Shown here: positions 42,566 to 51,764 of the stretch, in pieces
Numbering within the stretch: position 1 is the first letter of the stretch
Layout of the letters: each line of letters starts with the position of its first letter
Source of the DNA: Pseudomonas fluorescens
Lineage (GTDB): Bacteria > Pseudomonadota > Gammaproteobacteria > Pseudomonadales > Pseudomonadaceae
DNA length: 64,000 nucleotides
Assembly: GCF_902497745.1 (NCBI RefSeq)
Contig: NZ_CABVHJ010000007.1
Location: forward strand, 2,501-66,500
Direction: 5' to 3'
Made by a program: the position numbers and the translations under genes
The notes under the pieces: model-generated
What the model was told of the DNA's origin: nothing
Database searches by the model: none
Seen by the model: only the letters and a program-made list of their open reading frames with translations

Positions 42566-44266
42566 ATGAATGACATCGCTCTGAGCGGTCTGGCCAAGCA
42601 ATTGGTGCAGGCCGAACTGCTCACGGAAAAAGCTGCCCAGCTAGCTTGGCAACAGGCCCAGCGCAATCGCCTGTCGCTGGTCAGCTATCTGGTGCAAAAC
42701 AAACTGGTGAAAAGCTCACAGGTCGCCGAGATCGCCAGCGAACATTTCGGCATGGCGTACCTTGATCTCAACTGTCTCGACAAGGAAACCCAGCCCAAAG
42801 GCCTGGTCAGCGAAAAACTCGTGCGCCAGCATCACGCCCTGCCCCTGTGGCGACGCGGCAATAAACTGTTCGTGGGCATTTCCGATCCGAGCAATCATCA
42901 AGCGATCAACGACATTCAGTTCAGCACCGGGCTGAGCACCGAAGCCATTCTGGTCGAGGACGACAAGCTCAGCGATGCCATCGAAAAATTCTTCGACACC
43001 CACGCCAGCGGTCTGGAGGACATGGCCGATGTCGATCTTGATGGCCTCGATGTCGAATCCGTCGACGACAACAAACAGGACGCCATCGCCGGTCTCGACG
43101 CCGACGATGCGCCGGTGGTGCGCTTCGTTCACAAGATGCTGCTTGATGCGATCAAGAGCGGCTCTTCCGACTTGCACTTCGAACCCTACGAGAAGAACTA
43201 CCGGGTACGGGTGCGCACTGACGGCATCTTGCGCGAGGTGGCCAAGCCACCGATTCAACTGGCCGGGCGCATCGCCGCACGCCTGAAAGTCATGGCCAGT
43301 CTCGATATTTCGGAACGGCGCAAACCGCAGGACGGGCGGATCAAGATGCGCCTGTCGAAAAGCAAGTCGATCGATTTCCGCGTCAACACCCTGCCGACCC
43401 TGTGGGGCGAAAAAGTGGTGATCCGGATTCTCGACCCGTCCAGTGCGCAGATCGGCATTGATGCGCTCGGCTACGAGCCGGTGCAGAAAGACCTGTACAT
43501 GGCCGCGCTCAAGCAGCCACAGGGCATGATCCTGGTCACCGGGCCCACCGGTTCGGGTAAAACCGTGTCGCTGTACACCGGCTTGAATATTCTCAACACC
43601 GTCGACATCAACATTTCCACCGCCGAAGACCCGGTGGAGATCAATATGGAAGGCATCAACCAGGTCAACGTCAATCCCAAACAGGGCCTCGACTTTGCCC
43701 AGGCGCTGCGCTCGTTTCTACGGCAGGACCCGGACGTGATCATGGTCGGCGAGATCCGCGATCTGGAAACCGCCGAGATCGCAATCAAAGCCGCCCAAAC
43801 CGGTCACCTGGTGCTCTCGACCCTGCACACCAACAGCGCCGCGGAAACCCTGACTCGCCTGCACAACATGGGCATTCCCGGCTTCAACATTGCCACCTCG
43901 GTCAGCCTGATCATCGCACAGCGTCTGGCGCGAAAGCTGTGCAGCCATTGCAAGAAAGCCATCGAGATCCCCCGCGAAACCTTGATCAAGGAAGGTTTCC
44001 CCGAGGAACGCATCGGCCATTTCACGATCTACGAGCCGGTCGGTTGCGATCTCTGCAACGGCGGTTACAAAGGACGCGTGGGGATTTATGAAGTGGTGAA
44101 AAACACACCGGAGCTGCAACGCTTGATCATGGCCGAAGGCAATTCGCTTGAAATCGACCTGCAGATGCGCCGTGACGGCTTCGACGACCTGCGCACCTCC
44201 GGGCTGCACAAGGCCATGCAAGGCATCACCAGCCTTGAAGAAATCAACCGGGTCACCAAGGACTGA
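42566..44266 (+). CDS. pilB: Type IV pilus assembly ATPase PilB
   Basis: A 566-residue extension ATPase that powers pilus polymerisation. An N-terminal MshEN-type domain, which in relatives binds cyclic di-GMP, precedes the ATPase core with Walker A GPTGSGKT near residue 325 and the Asp/His boxes RQDPDVIMVGEIRD and LSTLHTN near 390-425. The zinc tetracysteine motif is complete (CSHC near 460 and CDLC near 494). It starts 226 bases from the divergent pilA and is followed by pilC two bases later. Confidence 0.98.
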   Translation: MNDIALSGLAKQLVQAELLTEKAAQLAWQQAQRNRLSLVSYLVQNKLVKSSQVAEIASEHFGMAYLDLNCLDKETQPKGLVSEKLVRQHHALPLWRRGNKLFVGISDPSNHQAINDIQFSTGLSTEAILVEDDKLSDAIEKFFDTHASGLEDMADVDLDGLDVESVDDNKQDAIAGLDADDAPVVRFVHKMLLDAIKSGSSDLHFEPYEKNYRVRVRTDGILREVAKPPIQLAGRIAARLKVMASLDISERRKPQDGRIKMRLSKSKSIDFRVNTLPTLWGEKVVIRILDPSSAQIGIDALGYEPVQKDLYMAALKQPQGMILVTGPTGSGKTVSLYTGLNILNTVDINISTAEDPVEINMEGINQVNVNPKQGLDFAQALRSFLRQDPDVIMVGEIRDLETAEIAIKAAQTGHLVLSTLHTNSAAETLTRLHNMGIPGFNIATSVSLIIAQRLARKLCSHCKKAIEIPRETLIKEGFPEERIGHFTIYEPVGCDLCNGGYKGRVGIYEVVKNTPELQRLIMAEGNSLEIDLQMRRDGFDDLRTSGLHKAMQGITSLEEINRVTKD

Positions 44267-44268
44267 AC

Positions 44269-45486
44269 ATGGCGGTCAAGGCAGCGAAAATCAGTATTTA
44301 TGCCTGGGAAGGTACGGACAGGAAAGGCAGCAAGGTCACCGGTGAACTCAGTGGACAGAACCCTGCACTGATCAAGGCACAACTGCGTAAACAGGGGATC
44401 AATCCCGGTAAGGTGCGCAAAAAATCCGCGTCGTTGTTGAGTTTTGGCAAACGCATCAAGGCCCAGGACATCGCCCTGTTCACCCGGCAGATGGCGACCA
44501 TGATGAAGGCCGGCGTGCCGCTCCTGCAGTCGTTCGACATCATTGGCGAAGGCTTCGAAAACCCGGCCATGCGCAAGCTGGTGGACGAGGTCAAACAGGA
44601 GGTCGCGGCCGGTAACAGCTTCGCCACAGCCCTGCGCAAGAAGCCGCAGTATTTCGACGAGTTGTATTGCAACCTGGTCGATGCCGGCGAGCAGTCCGGC
44701 GCCCTCGACACGTTGCTGGAACGGGTCGCAACCTATAAGGAAAAAAGCGAACGGCTCAAGGCCAAGATCAAAAAAGCCATGACCTACCCCACCGCCGTCG
44801 TACTGGTCGCAGCGGTCGTGACCGGAATTCTGCTGGTTAAAGTGGTGCCGCAATTCCAGTCGGTATTCTCGGGGTTCGGTGCAGAGTTACCGGCCTTCAC
44901 CCTGATGGTGATCAGCCTTTCGGAATTCATGCAGCAATGGTGGTGGGCGATTCTCGGCGCGCTGGTCGCGGCGATTTTCGGCACCCGTCACGCACTGAAA
45001 ACCTCCCAGGCGCTACGTGATCGCAAAGACACCTGGCTGTTGAAACTGCCCTTGGTCGGCACGCTGATGTACAAGTCAGCGGTAGCCCGTTTCGCCCGAA
45101 CCCTTTCCACTACGTTTGCTGCCGGTGTGCCATTGGTGGAAGCACTCGACTCGGTCGCCGGCGCCACCGGTAACGTTGTCTTCAAGCGTGCCGTGCTGCG
45201 CATTCGCCAGGACGTCTCTACCGGCATGCAGCTGAATTTTTCGATGCGCAGCACCGGGGTCTTTCCCAACATGGCCGTGCAGATGACCGCGATTGGCGAA
45301 GAGTCGGGGGCGCTAGATGAAATGCTCGACAAGGTTGCAGGCTTTTACGAGGAAGAAGTGGATAACATGGTCGACAATCTCACCAGCCTGATGGAGCCGT
45401 TCATCATGGTGGTACTAGGCGTTATCGTCGGCGGGCTGGTGGTGGCCATGTACCTGCCGATCTTCCAGCTCGGCTCAGCGATCTGA
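44269..45486 (+). CDS. pilC: Type IV pilus inner-membrane platform protein PilC
   Basis: A 405-residue platform protein with two repeated GspF domains (about 70-195 and 275-395) and three membrane helices, one at the far C-terminus (VVLGVIVGGLVVAMYLPIF). The conserved segment FTRQMATMMKAGVPLLQS is present in the first repeat and FARTLSTTFAAGVPLVEAL in the second. It couples PilB motion to pilin insertion. It is in the pilB-pilC-pilD operon. Confidence 0.98.
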   Translation: MAVKAAKISIYAWEGTDRKGSKVTGELSGQNPALIKAQLRKQGINPGKVRKKSASLLSFGKRIKAQDIALFTRQMATMMKAGVPLLQSFDIIGEGFENPAMRKLVDEVKQEVAAGNSFATALRKKPQYFDELYCNLVDAGEQSGALDTLLERVATYKEKSERLKAKIKKAMTYPTAVVLVAAVVTGILLVKVVPQFQSVFSGFGAELPAFTLMVISLSEFMQQWWWAILGALVAAIFGTRHALKTSQALRDRKDTWLLKLPLVGTLMYKSAVARFARTLSTTFAAGVPLVEALDSVAGATGNVVFKRAVLRIRQDVSTGMQLNFSMRSTGVFPNMAVQMTAIGEESGALDEMLDKVAGFYEEEVDNMVDNLTSLMEPFIMVVLGVIVGGLVVAMYLPIFQLGSAI

Positions 45487-45487
45487 C

Positions 45488-46360
45488 ATGCCTATCGACG
45501 AATTGTTTGCCCTGTATCCGCTGGCCTTTGTCTTTACCGCCCTGCTGCTGGGTCTGGTGGTCGGCAGCTTCCTTAACGTGCTGATCTGGCGCCTGCCGAA
45601 AATGCTCGAGCGCGATTGGCGCCAGCAAGCCCACGACGTGCTCGGTTTGTCCGGCGAAGCGCCGTTGCCCACCTACAACCTGATGCTGCCGCACTCCGAA
45701 TGTCCGCATTGCGCCCACCGGATCCGCCCCTGGGAAAACATTCCTCTGCTCAGTTACCTGTGGCTGCGGGGGCGCTGTTCCGCGTGCGCTGCACCTATCA
45801 GCAAACGATATCCGCTGACCGAGCTGGCCTGTGGGCTGCTCTCGGCATTCATTGCATGGCATCTGGGGTTTGGCTGGCCGGCGTGCCTGCTGATCGTCCT
45901 CACCTGGGGTTTGCTGGCGATGAGTCTGATCGACACCGAACATCAACTGCTGCCCGATGTGCTGGTGCTGCCGCTACTGTGGCTGGGGTTGATCGTCAAC
46001 AGTTTCGGCGTCTTCGTGCCGTTGCACGATGCGTTGTGGGGCGCGGTAGCGGGCTATATGGCGCTGTGGTCAGTGTTCTGGCTATTCAAGCTGCTGACCG
46101 GCAAGGACGGCATCGGCCACGGTGATTTCAAGCTGTTGGCGCTGCTCGGGGCATGGGGCGGCTGGCAGATTCTGCCGCTGACGATCCTGTTGTCATCGCT
46201 GGTCGGCGCCATCATCGGGGTGATTCTGCTGCGTCTGCGCGAGCAGAAAACCTCGACGCCGATCCCCTTCGGCCCCTATCTGGCCATTGCCGGCTGGATT
46301 GCCTTGCTCTGGGGTGGTCAAATAACCGACTTCTATTGGCAGTTTGTCGGTTTGAAATGA
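45488..46360 (+). CDS. pilD: Prepilin peptidase / N-methyltransferase PilD
   Basis: A 290-residue bifunctional membrane enzyme that cleaves type IV prepilins and N-methylates the new Phe. The cytoplasmic zinc site is present as CPHC and CSAC (near residues 72-100). The two catalytic aspartates appear in [11 protein letters not shown] and the GxGD motif [15 protein letters not shown]. It also processes type II secretion pseudopilins. Its stop overlaps the coaE start. Confidence 0.98.
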   Translation: MPIDELFALYPLAFVFTALLLGLVVGSFLNVLIWRLPKMLERDWRQQAHDVLGLSGEAPLPTYNLMLPHSECPHCAHRIRPWENIPLLSYLWLRGRCSACAAPISKRYPLTELACGLLSAFIAWHLGFGWPACLLIVLTWGLLAMSLIDTEHQLLPDVLVLPLLWLGLIVNSFGVFVPLHDALWGAVAGYMALWSVFWLFKLLTGKDGIGHGDFKLLALLGAWGGWQILPLTILLSSLVGAIIGVILLRLREQKTSTPIPFGPYLAIAGWIALLWGGQITDFYWQFVGLK

Positions 46361-46980
46361 ATACCCCTGTGGAAAAACCCTGGATTCTCGGCCTCACCGG
46401 CGGCATCGGCAGCGGCAAAAGCGCGGCGGCCCAGCACTTCATCGACCTCGGCGTGCACGTAGTAGATGCCGATCATGCGGCGCGCTGGGTGGTTGAGCCT
46501 GGGCGTCCGGCGCTAGCGAAGATTGCCGAGCACTTCGGCCCTGGTGTTTTGCAGGCCGATGGCACACTGGACCGCGCGGCCCTGCGCAAGCTGATCTTCG
46601 AGGTGCCGGAAGAACGCCGCTGGCTCGAAGCCCTGCTGCATCCGTTGATCGCCGAGGAAATCGCTCATCACCTGGCGCTGGCAAAATCGCCTTACGCGAT
46701 ACTGGTTTCGCCGCTGTTGATCGAATCCGGGCAATACGCAATCACCCAGCGCATCCTGGTGATCGACGCTCCGCAACAACTGCAAATCGAACGCACCTTA
46801 CAGCGCGACCAGACCAGCGAGCAGCAGGTTCAGGCGATCCTCAAGGCTCAGTCGAGCCGCGAAGACCGTGTGAGCCGTGCCGACGACGTGGTGGTCAATG
46901 ACCGCGACCTCGCCTGGTTGCACAGCGAAGTCGAACGCCTGCATCACTTTTACCTGACTTTATCCGGAGGCCAAGCATGA
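46357..46980 (+). CDS. coaE: Dephospho-CoA kinase
   Basis: A 207-residue kinase of the last CoA synthesis step. The P-loop GGIGSGKS (residues about 15-22) and the DADHAAR motif near 38 are canonical. Its ATG overlaps the pilD stop by four bases, so it rides in the pil operon. It completes the pathway that begins with panBCD in this window. A longer in-frame start lies inside pilD and is rejected. Confidence 0.97.
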   Translation: MNTPVEKPWILGLTGGIGSGKSAAAQHFIDLGVHVVDADHAARWVVEPGRPALAKIAEHFGPGVLQADGTLDRAALRKLIFEVPEERRWLEALLHPLIAEEIAHHLALAKSPYAILVSPLLIESGQYAITQRILVIDAPQQLQIERTLQRDQTSEQQVQAILKAQSSREDRVSRADDVVVNDRDLAWLHSEVERLHHFYLTLSGGQA

Positions 46981-47177
46981 GCCAGATCCCCACCGTTGAA
47001 TGCCCGACCTGCGGCGCCCCCGTGGAATACACTCCCGAGAACAAGTTTCGGCCGTTCTGTTCCGATCGCTGCAAACTGATCGACCTCGGCGCCTGGGCGT
47101 CGGAAGAACACAAGATCCCGGTCGCACCGGATGCCGAGGACGAACTGTTTTCCGGCGACTTCGATCCGCGCCACTGA
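46977..47177 (+). CDS. yacG: DNA gyrase inhibitor YacG
   Basis: A 66-residue zinc protein that binds GyrB and inhibits gyrase. The four zinc cysteines are in [10 protein letters not shown] and [14 protein letters not shown], and the acidic tail is normal. It overlaps coaE by four bases (ATGA), ending the pilB-pilC-pilD-coaE-yacG unit. Confidence 0.95.
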   Translation: MSQIPTVECPTCGAPVEYTPENKFRPFCSDRCKLIDLGAWASEEHKIPVAPDAEDELFSGDFDPRH

Positions 47178-47182
47178 TCCGA

Positions 47183-47398
47183 TCAGGGCCGCATAAAGCC
47201 GTAGTCCTGATCGTCGTCGAGGTTTTCCGCCAGAAAGCGCAACTCGTCGGCCAGGTCTTCGGCGTTGCGCACCGCCTTGCTCTGCTGCACCACCGCACTG
47301 AGCAAGGCACGCAAACTCAACCCCGGGTCAAAGCCCACCTCCTGCGCCATGTCCAGACTCTGCCGGGTTTCCTGCCTTGCCCACTCGTAAACACTCAT
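47183..47398 (-). CDS. Small hypothetical protein conserved in pseudomonads
   Basis: A 71-residue soluble, probably all-helical protein (MSVYEWARQETRQSLDMAQE start) with no recognised domain, cysteines or membrane segment. It ends five bases from the convergent yacG and starts 65 bases from the CbiM-like permease gene that precedes it on the same strand. No function is claimed. In P. aeruginosa, as I recall, a hypothetical gene occupies the same place. Confidence 0.75.
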   Translation of the reverse strand: MSVYEWARQETRQSLDMAQEVGFDPGLSLRALLSAVVQQSKAVRNAEDLADELRFLAENLDDDQDYGFMRP

Positions 47399-47463
47399 GC
47401 CGCTGCTCCTGAAGAGATTTGCGCGAGCATGAAATTTCCCGCGCGCGGCGGGTTTGATATGGA

Positions 47464-48153
47464 TCAAGACTTCGGATCGTCGTCCTTCCACGGCGCCGAA
47501 AGGTAGCGCGTGCGGTTGAAGGTCTCCAGCCATTCCGGGCAGAACACCACCAGCGCGCTGACGACCATGCCGTTGATGAACGCCTCGGGAAACAGCAGCA
47601 GCCACAGATAACCGACGAAATCTTCCAGCCATTCCGGCATGGCAAAGAGACCGTCGTACCACAGCAACGTCAGGCTCAGGATCAGGCACAGCAACGCTGA
47701 AAGCGCGGCGGCAAAAAAACCGGAGCAGAAGATATAAACGAACGGATTACGTGGCTGTGCGCGCTCGACGACGATCGCTACACATTCGGTGATCAACACC
47801 GGTAACAGAATCAGCAGCGAACCATTGACCCCGACGGCCAGCAGATCCTGACGGCCCAGTAGCACCAGACCGATCTGCGCGACCATGCCACCGACAATCG
47901 CCAGCGGCCAGTCCAGCAGCAACGTTACCGCCGTCATGCCGATGAAGTGATAAGACACGCCCGTGTCGAAATCCCTGCGCACCAGCCACAACAGAAACAA
48001 CGCGAACACGGTGCCAAACAACAGATGCTGACGCCGACTGTCACTGAACAACTCGACCCACGGCGCACGCACAATCGCCCAGAGCAGCACCGGCACATAA
48101 ATCAGCCAGCCGAGCGTCAGGCTCGCCGAGGACAACAGTTCGGCACCGATCAT
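47464..48153 (-). CDS. CbiM-like energy-coupling factor transporter permease
   Basis: A 229-residue membrane protein with about six hydrophobic segments, related to the CbiM/S-component permeases of ECF-type nickel/cobalt uptake. Conserved histidines in YHFIGMTAVTLLL and the acidic ITECVAIVVERAQ fit the family. No CbiQ/T-component or ATPase gene is nearby, so the substrate and mechanism are open. It is followed by the 71-residue hypothetical gene. Confidence 0.75.
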   Translation of the reverse strand: MIGAELLSSASLTLGWLIYVPVLLWAIVRAPWVELFSDSRRQHLLFGTVFALFLLWLVRRDFDTGVSYHFIGMTAVTLLLDWPLAIVGGMVAQIGLVLLGRQDLLAVGVNGSLLILLPVLITECVAIVVERAQPRNPFVYIFCSGFFAAALSALLCLILSLTLLWYDGLFAMPEWLEDFVGYLWLLLFPEAFINGMVVSALVVFCPEWLETFNRTRYLSAPWKDDDPKS

Positions 48154-48270
48154 GATTCCCTCACTTTATCCGTGGGTTGATGTCCTTCGCCGCAGTCTAC
48201 ACCGCCACCCGATGAGCATCAGCCAAGCAAAGCTATCTGCTTGTCGCATTTGAACGCTAAGCTTGGGCCT

Positions 48271-48897
48271 ATGGATGACTCAGATTATTTACGCCTGCTG
48301 ACCATCGCGGCCGAGCAGGCCAACGCCTTTCTGTCCAATGCCCGCAAATGGGAGCGTGAGCGTTGGGTCTGCCAGCGCCTGCTGCAAGGCCTGAACATTC
48401 CCTACCGCGCCGACGAATTCGCGCCGGCCGGCGAACCGCCGGACGTGCTGTTTCGCGATGCCAATTTCGAGGTGTTCTTCGTGCTCGACGAGGGGCGCCG
48501 GCTCAACGACGAATGGCGCGATGAATTGCAGCGACGCCGCAGCGCTTTTTCCCTCAGCCAACTGGTGCGTCGCGAAGCCAAGCCTAAACGGATCCCGGCC
48601 AACGAGTTTTTGCTGCGACTGGCGCCGACCCTGCGCAAGAAAGCGCACAACTACAAAGAACGCGGAATGGACCTGGGCGAACTGGACATCATCGCCTTCG
48701 CCAGTCTTAAACGTGAGGTGCTTGATCTGAATAGCCATTTCCCGCCGCCGACCGAATATCTGCGCCAGGGCTGGCGTTCATTGTCTCTGGTCGGCCCGAC
48801 CTTTGCCCGTGTGCTGTTCGCCCACCCGGATGCGCCGGATTTTCTGCGCAGCAACCTCGGTCGCAGCATTGTCTTTGACGTCGGGATCAGCCTGTGA
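48271..48897 (+). CDS. DUF1780 domain-containing protein
   Basis: A 208-residue soluble protein matching DUF1780 from end to end (MDDSDYLRLLTIAAEQANAF start, LRSNLGRSIVFDVGISL end). The acidic/hydrophobic core with DVLFRDANFEVFFVLDEGRR resembles a nuclease-like sheet, but no catalytic set is certain. Its stop overlaps the GTG start of the MOSC gene (GTGA), so the two are coupled. It is divergent from the CbiM-like gene. Confidence 0.85.
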   Translation: MDDSDYLRLLTIAAEQANAFLSNARKWERERWVCQRLLQGLNIPYRADEFAPAGEPPDVLFRDANFEVFFVLDEGRRLNDEWRDELQRRRSAFSLSQLVRREAKPKRIPANEFLLRLAPTLRKKAHNYKERGMDLGELDIIAFASLKREVLDLNSHFPPPTEYLRQGWRSLSLVGPTFARVLFAHPDAPDFLRSNLGRSIVFDVGISL

Positions 48898-49421
48898 CGC
48901 CGCTGCAGCAATTGATCGCCCATGTGCCACAGACCGGTCGAGTGCGCTGGATCGGCGTGCGCCCTGAATCCCGTGGGCCGATGATCGAACTCGATGCAGT
49001 GGAGGCACGGCTGGAAGCGGGACTGACCGGCGATCACGCTCGCCCCGGTGTGCGCAACGCACGGCAGGTGACCCTGATCCAGTGGGAACATCTGGCGGTG
49101 ATCAACGCCTTGATGGGGCGCCCCGACAATCAACCGGTGAAACCTGAAGACCTGCGGCGCAATCTCGTTATCAGCGGTATCAATTTGTTTAGCCTCAAGG
49201 GTCGGCGCTTTCGCATCGGTCAGGCAATATTCGAAACCACGGGCTGGTGTCAGCCTTGCGCACGTTTGCAGAACAACCTTGGCCCCGGCACCTTTCAAGC
49301 CGTGCGCGGGCATGGCGGAATTACTGCGCGGGTGTTACAAAGCGGGATTATTCGCCTCGAAGACCGGGTCAGCGTCGAGCCGGTTCCGGACAGCGGCTAT
49401 GCTGCGTTCAACCCCGGATAA
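48894..49421 (+). CDS. MOSC domain-containing protein
   Basis: A 175-residue MOSC (molybdenum cofactor sulfurase C-terminal) domain protein. The conserved cysteine is in ETTGWCQPCARLQ, and the family's HARPGVRNARQVTLIQ and LRRNLVISGINLFSLKGRRF segments are clear. MOSC proteins such as YiiM and YcbX use the molybdenum cofactor in reductions of N-hydroxylated compounds; the substrate here is unknown. It uses a GTG start that overlaps the DUF1780 stop. Confidence 0.9.
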   Translation: MTPLQQLIAHVPQTGRVRWIGVRPESRGPMIELDAVEARLEAGLTGDHARPGVRNARQVTLIQWEHLAVINALMGRPDNQPVKPEDLRRNLVISGINLFSLKGRRFRIGQAIFETTGWCQPCARLQNNLGPGTFQAVRGHGGITARVLQSGIIRLEDRVSVEPVPDSGYAAFNPG

Positions 49422-49472
49422 AAACCGCTGTAGCTTCTGCCCATTCAGCAACGTCTACCTGACGAGGCAAAT

Positions 49473-49646
49473 ATGACCAGCCGCCTGAACCCTGAAGACC
49501 AGAAACATGTCGAAGAGTACCTGCAACTGTCCCAACACCGAGTCGAGCGCCGACCTTTCCGGCCGTGGATGCTCCTCGTGCTGGTGCTGGCAGTGACCAT
49601 TGGTCTGGGCCTGTTGAGCCGATTTATCAGTTACCTGACGCTATGA
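49473..49646 (+). CDS. DUF3094 small membrane protein
   Basis: A 57-residue protein. The soluble, charged N-terminus (MTSRLNPEDQKHVEEYLQLS) is followed by RRPFRPW and a single membrane segment (MLLVLVLAVTIGLGLLSRF). It matches the DUF3094 family of pseudomonads. GACGAGG upstream is a possible ribosome-binding site. Its function is unknown. It lies 63 bases ahead of ndh on the same strand. Confidence 0.8.
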   Translation: MTSRLNPEDQKHVEEYLQLSQHRVERRPFRPWMLLVLVLAVTIGLGLLSRFISYLTL

Positions 49647-49709
49647 GCTGCCTCGCGCTCGCTTGGGCAACGACACCGATTTCCTTTAAAAACCTTGCGA
49701 GTTATCCCC

Positions 49710-51008
49710 ATGTCCCATCGTATTGTTATTGTCGGCGGCGGCGCCGGCGGTCTGGAGTTGGCTACCCGCCTGGGTAAGACTCTGGGCAAGCGCGGCACAG
49801 CCAGTGTGATGTTGGTCGACGCCAACCTGACGCACATCTGGAAGCCGCTGTTGCACGAAGTGGCCGCCGGATCGCTGAACTCCTCCGAAGACGAACTCAA
49901 CTATGTTGCCCAAGCGAAATGGAACCACTTCGAGTTTCAGTTGGGGCGCATGAGCGGGCTCGATCGCGCACAGAAGAAAATCCAGCTGGCAGCGACCTAC
50001 GACGAAAACGGCGTAGAACTGGTGCCTGCACGGGAAGTGCAATACGACTCGCTGGTGATCAGCGTCGGCAGCACCACCAATGATTTCGGCACGCAGGGCG
50101 CGGCGCAGCATTGCCTGTTCCTCGATACCCGCAAACAGGCCGAGCGCTTCCACCAGCAACTGCTCAACCACTATCTGCGTGCGCACGCCGGGCAAACCGA
50201 TGTGGTTGAGCAGATCAGCGTGGCGATCGTCGGCGCTGGCGCCACTGGCGTCGAGCTGGCGGCCGAACTGCACAACGCCGCGCACGAACTGGCGGCTTAT
50301 GGCCTGGACCGGATCAAACCGGAAAACATGCACATCACCCTGATCGAAGCCGGCCCACGGGTACTGCCAGCCCTGCCGGAGCGCATCAGCGGGCCGGTGC
50401 ACAAGACCCTGGAGAAACTCGGGGTCAATGTGATGACCAACGCTTCGGTCAGCGAAGTGACCGCCGACAGCCTGATCACCGCCGACGGCAACGAGATCAA
50501 GGCCAGCCTGAAAGTCTGGGCTGCCGGTATTCGCGCACCGGGTTTCCTCAAGGACATCGATGGCCTGGAAACCAACCGCATCAATCAACTGCAAGTACTG
50601 CCGACTCTGCAAACCACCCGCGACGAGAATATCTTCGCTTTCGGTGACTGCGCCGCGTGCCCGCAACCGGGCACCGACCGGAATGTGCCGCCACGGGCGC
50701 AAGCAGCGCACCAACAGGCATCGTTGCTGGCCAAATCGCTGAAGCTGCGCATCGAAGGCAAGACCCTGCCGGAGTACAAGTACACCGACTACGGCTCGCT
50801 GATCTCGCTGTCGCGTTTCTCGGCTGTGGGTAACTTGATGGGCAACCTGACCGGCAGTGTGATGCTCGAAGGCTGGCTGGCGCGGATGTTTTATGTGTCG
50901 CTGTATCGCATGCACCAGATGGCGCTGTACGGGCCGTTCCGCACGGCGATGTTGATGCTGGGCAGCAAGATTGGCCGTGGCACTGAGCCGCGTCTGAAAC
51001 TGCACTAA
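49710..51008 (+). CDS. ndh: Type II NADH dehydrogenase
   Basis: A 432-residue NDH-2 flavoprotein that oxidises NADH and reduces quinone without pumping protons. The FAD motif GGGAGGLELA is at residues about 9-18, and the NADH-binding VGAGATGVELAAEL near 175. The second FAD motif IFAFGDCAACP is near 310. A C-terminal amphipathic region for membrane association follows. The ATG at 49710 is chosen over a TTG five codons upstream. Confidence 0.96.
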   Translation: MSHRIVIVGGGAGGLELATRLGKTLGKRGTASVMLVDANLTHIWKPLLHEVAAGSLNSSEDELNYVAQAKWNHFEFQLGRMSGLDRAQKKIQLAATYDENGVELVPAREVQYDSLVISVGSTTNDFGTQGAAQHCLFLDTRKQAERFHQQLLNHYLRAHAGQTDVVEQISVAIVGAGATGVELAAELHNAAHELAAYGLDRIKPENMHITLIEAGPRVLPALPERISGPVHKTLEKLGVNVMTNASVSEVTADSLITADGNEIKASLKVWAAGIRAPGFLKDIDGLETNRINQLQVLPTLQTTRDENIFAFGDCAACPQPGTDRNVPPRAQAAHQQASLLAKSLKLRIEGKTLPEYKYTDYGSLISLSRFSAVGNLMGNLTGSVMLEGWLARMFYVSLYRMHQMALYGPFRTAMLMLGSKIGRGTEPRLKLH

Positions 51009-51012
51009 AACC

Positions 51013-51102
51013 TGTGGGAGCGAGCCTGCTCGCGAATGCGGTGTGTCACACGACAAAAATGTCGACTGATACAACCTCTTCGCGAGCAGGCTCGCTCCCA
51101 CA
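51013..51102. repeat. REP doublet, family A
   Basis: Inverted pair of TGTGGGAGCGAGCCTGCTCG units starting five bases after the ndh stop codon. The left copy reads GAATGCG instead of GAAGGCG. Confidence 0.92.
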
Positions 51103-51294
51103 TTATTTTGTGTTGATCGAAAGATCTGTTTCGTACTGTATCCCGCCTCGCTTTCCCCACCTTCGCTTACAAACTCCCCCGCTGCGCGACACAGTCGCGA
51201 TACACCGCCACCGCCTAATGGCCACACCCGAGCGACACCTGCTCAGGCAATCGTCCTTAACGTGTGGTTGCGTTGCGCAGCCAGGAGAATGTAA

Positions 51295-51702
51295 ATGTCC
51301 CGTACTTCGACCCTCGGTAAAAAATCCATTGGCCTGATCGGCGCCGCACTGGCTGGCGGCCTGATGTTGTCCGGTTCGGTGTTTGCCGCCCAGCCACTGG
51401 CACAGGGCTACATGGTCGCCTCGGCGGAAACCTCGGTGAAAGCGCCGGAAGGCAAATGCGGTGAAGGCAAATGTGGCGATGCTTCGATGGCCAAGACTGA
51501 CAGCGATGGCGACGGCAAGGTCTCCCGCGCCGAATTCCTCAAAGTCGCGCCGAAGTCCGATTTCGACAAGATCGACACCAACCATGACGGTTTCATTGAC
51601 GAGCAAGAGGCCTACGACAACGTGAAGGCCAACTTTGAAGCCAACGGCAAGAAGATGCCAAAAGGCCTGTTCGAACACCTGAAGGATCAAGACGGCGCCT
51701 GA
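51295..51702 (+). CDS. EF-hand protein with two EGKCG repeats
   Basis: A 135-residue exported protein. A basic N-terminus and hydrophobic segment (residues about 10-30, ending SVFAAQP) look like a signal peptide. EGKCG-EGKCG follows near residues 52-61. Two EF-hand loops then come, DSDGDGKVSRAEF (near 69) and DTNHDGFIDEQEA (near 98), with standard calcium-ligand spacing. The EGKCG pattern is like the cysteine repeats of HvfA/BufA copper-related RiPP precursors, but no DUF692 or partner gene is nearby. It is convergent with the chemoreceptor. Confidence 0.87.
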   Translation: MSRTSTLGKKSIGLIGAALAGGLMLSGSVFAAQPLAQGYMVASAETSVKAPEGKCGEGKCGDASMAKTDSDGDGKVSRAEFLKVAPKSDFDKIDTNHDGFIDEQEAYDNVKANFEANGKKMPKGLFEHLKDQDGA

Positions 51703-51717
51703 TCAGCAGAAAAAACC

Positions 51718-51752
51718 AAGCCGCGCTCTCCCGTGAGAAGCGCGGCTTTTTT
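51718..51752. terminator. Bidirectional terminator between EF-hand and chemoreceptor genes
   Basis: AAGCCGCGCT pairs with AGCGCGGCTT, with A-rich bases before and TTTTTTAT after. It can end both the plus-strand EF-hand transcript and the convergent minus-strand chemoreceptor transcript. Confidence 0.88.
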
Positions 51753-51764
51753 ATATGTGCTCGC

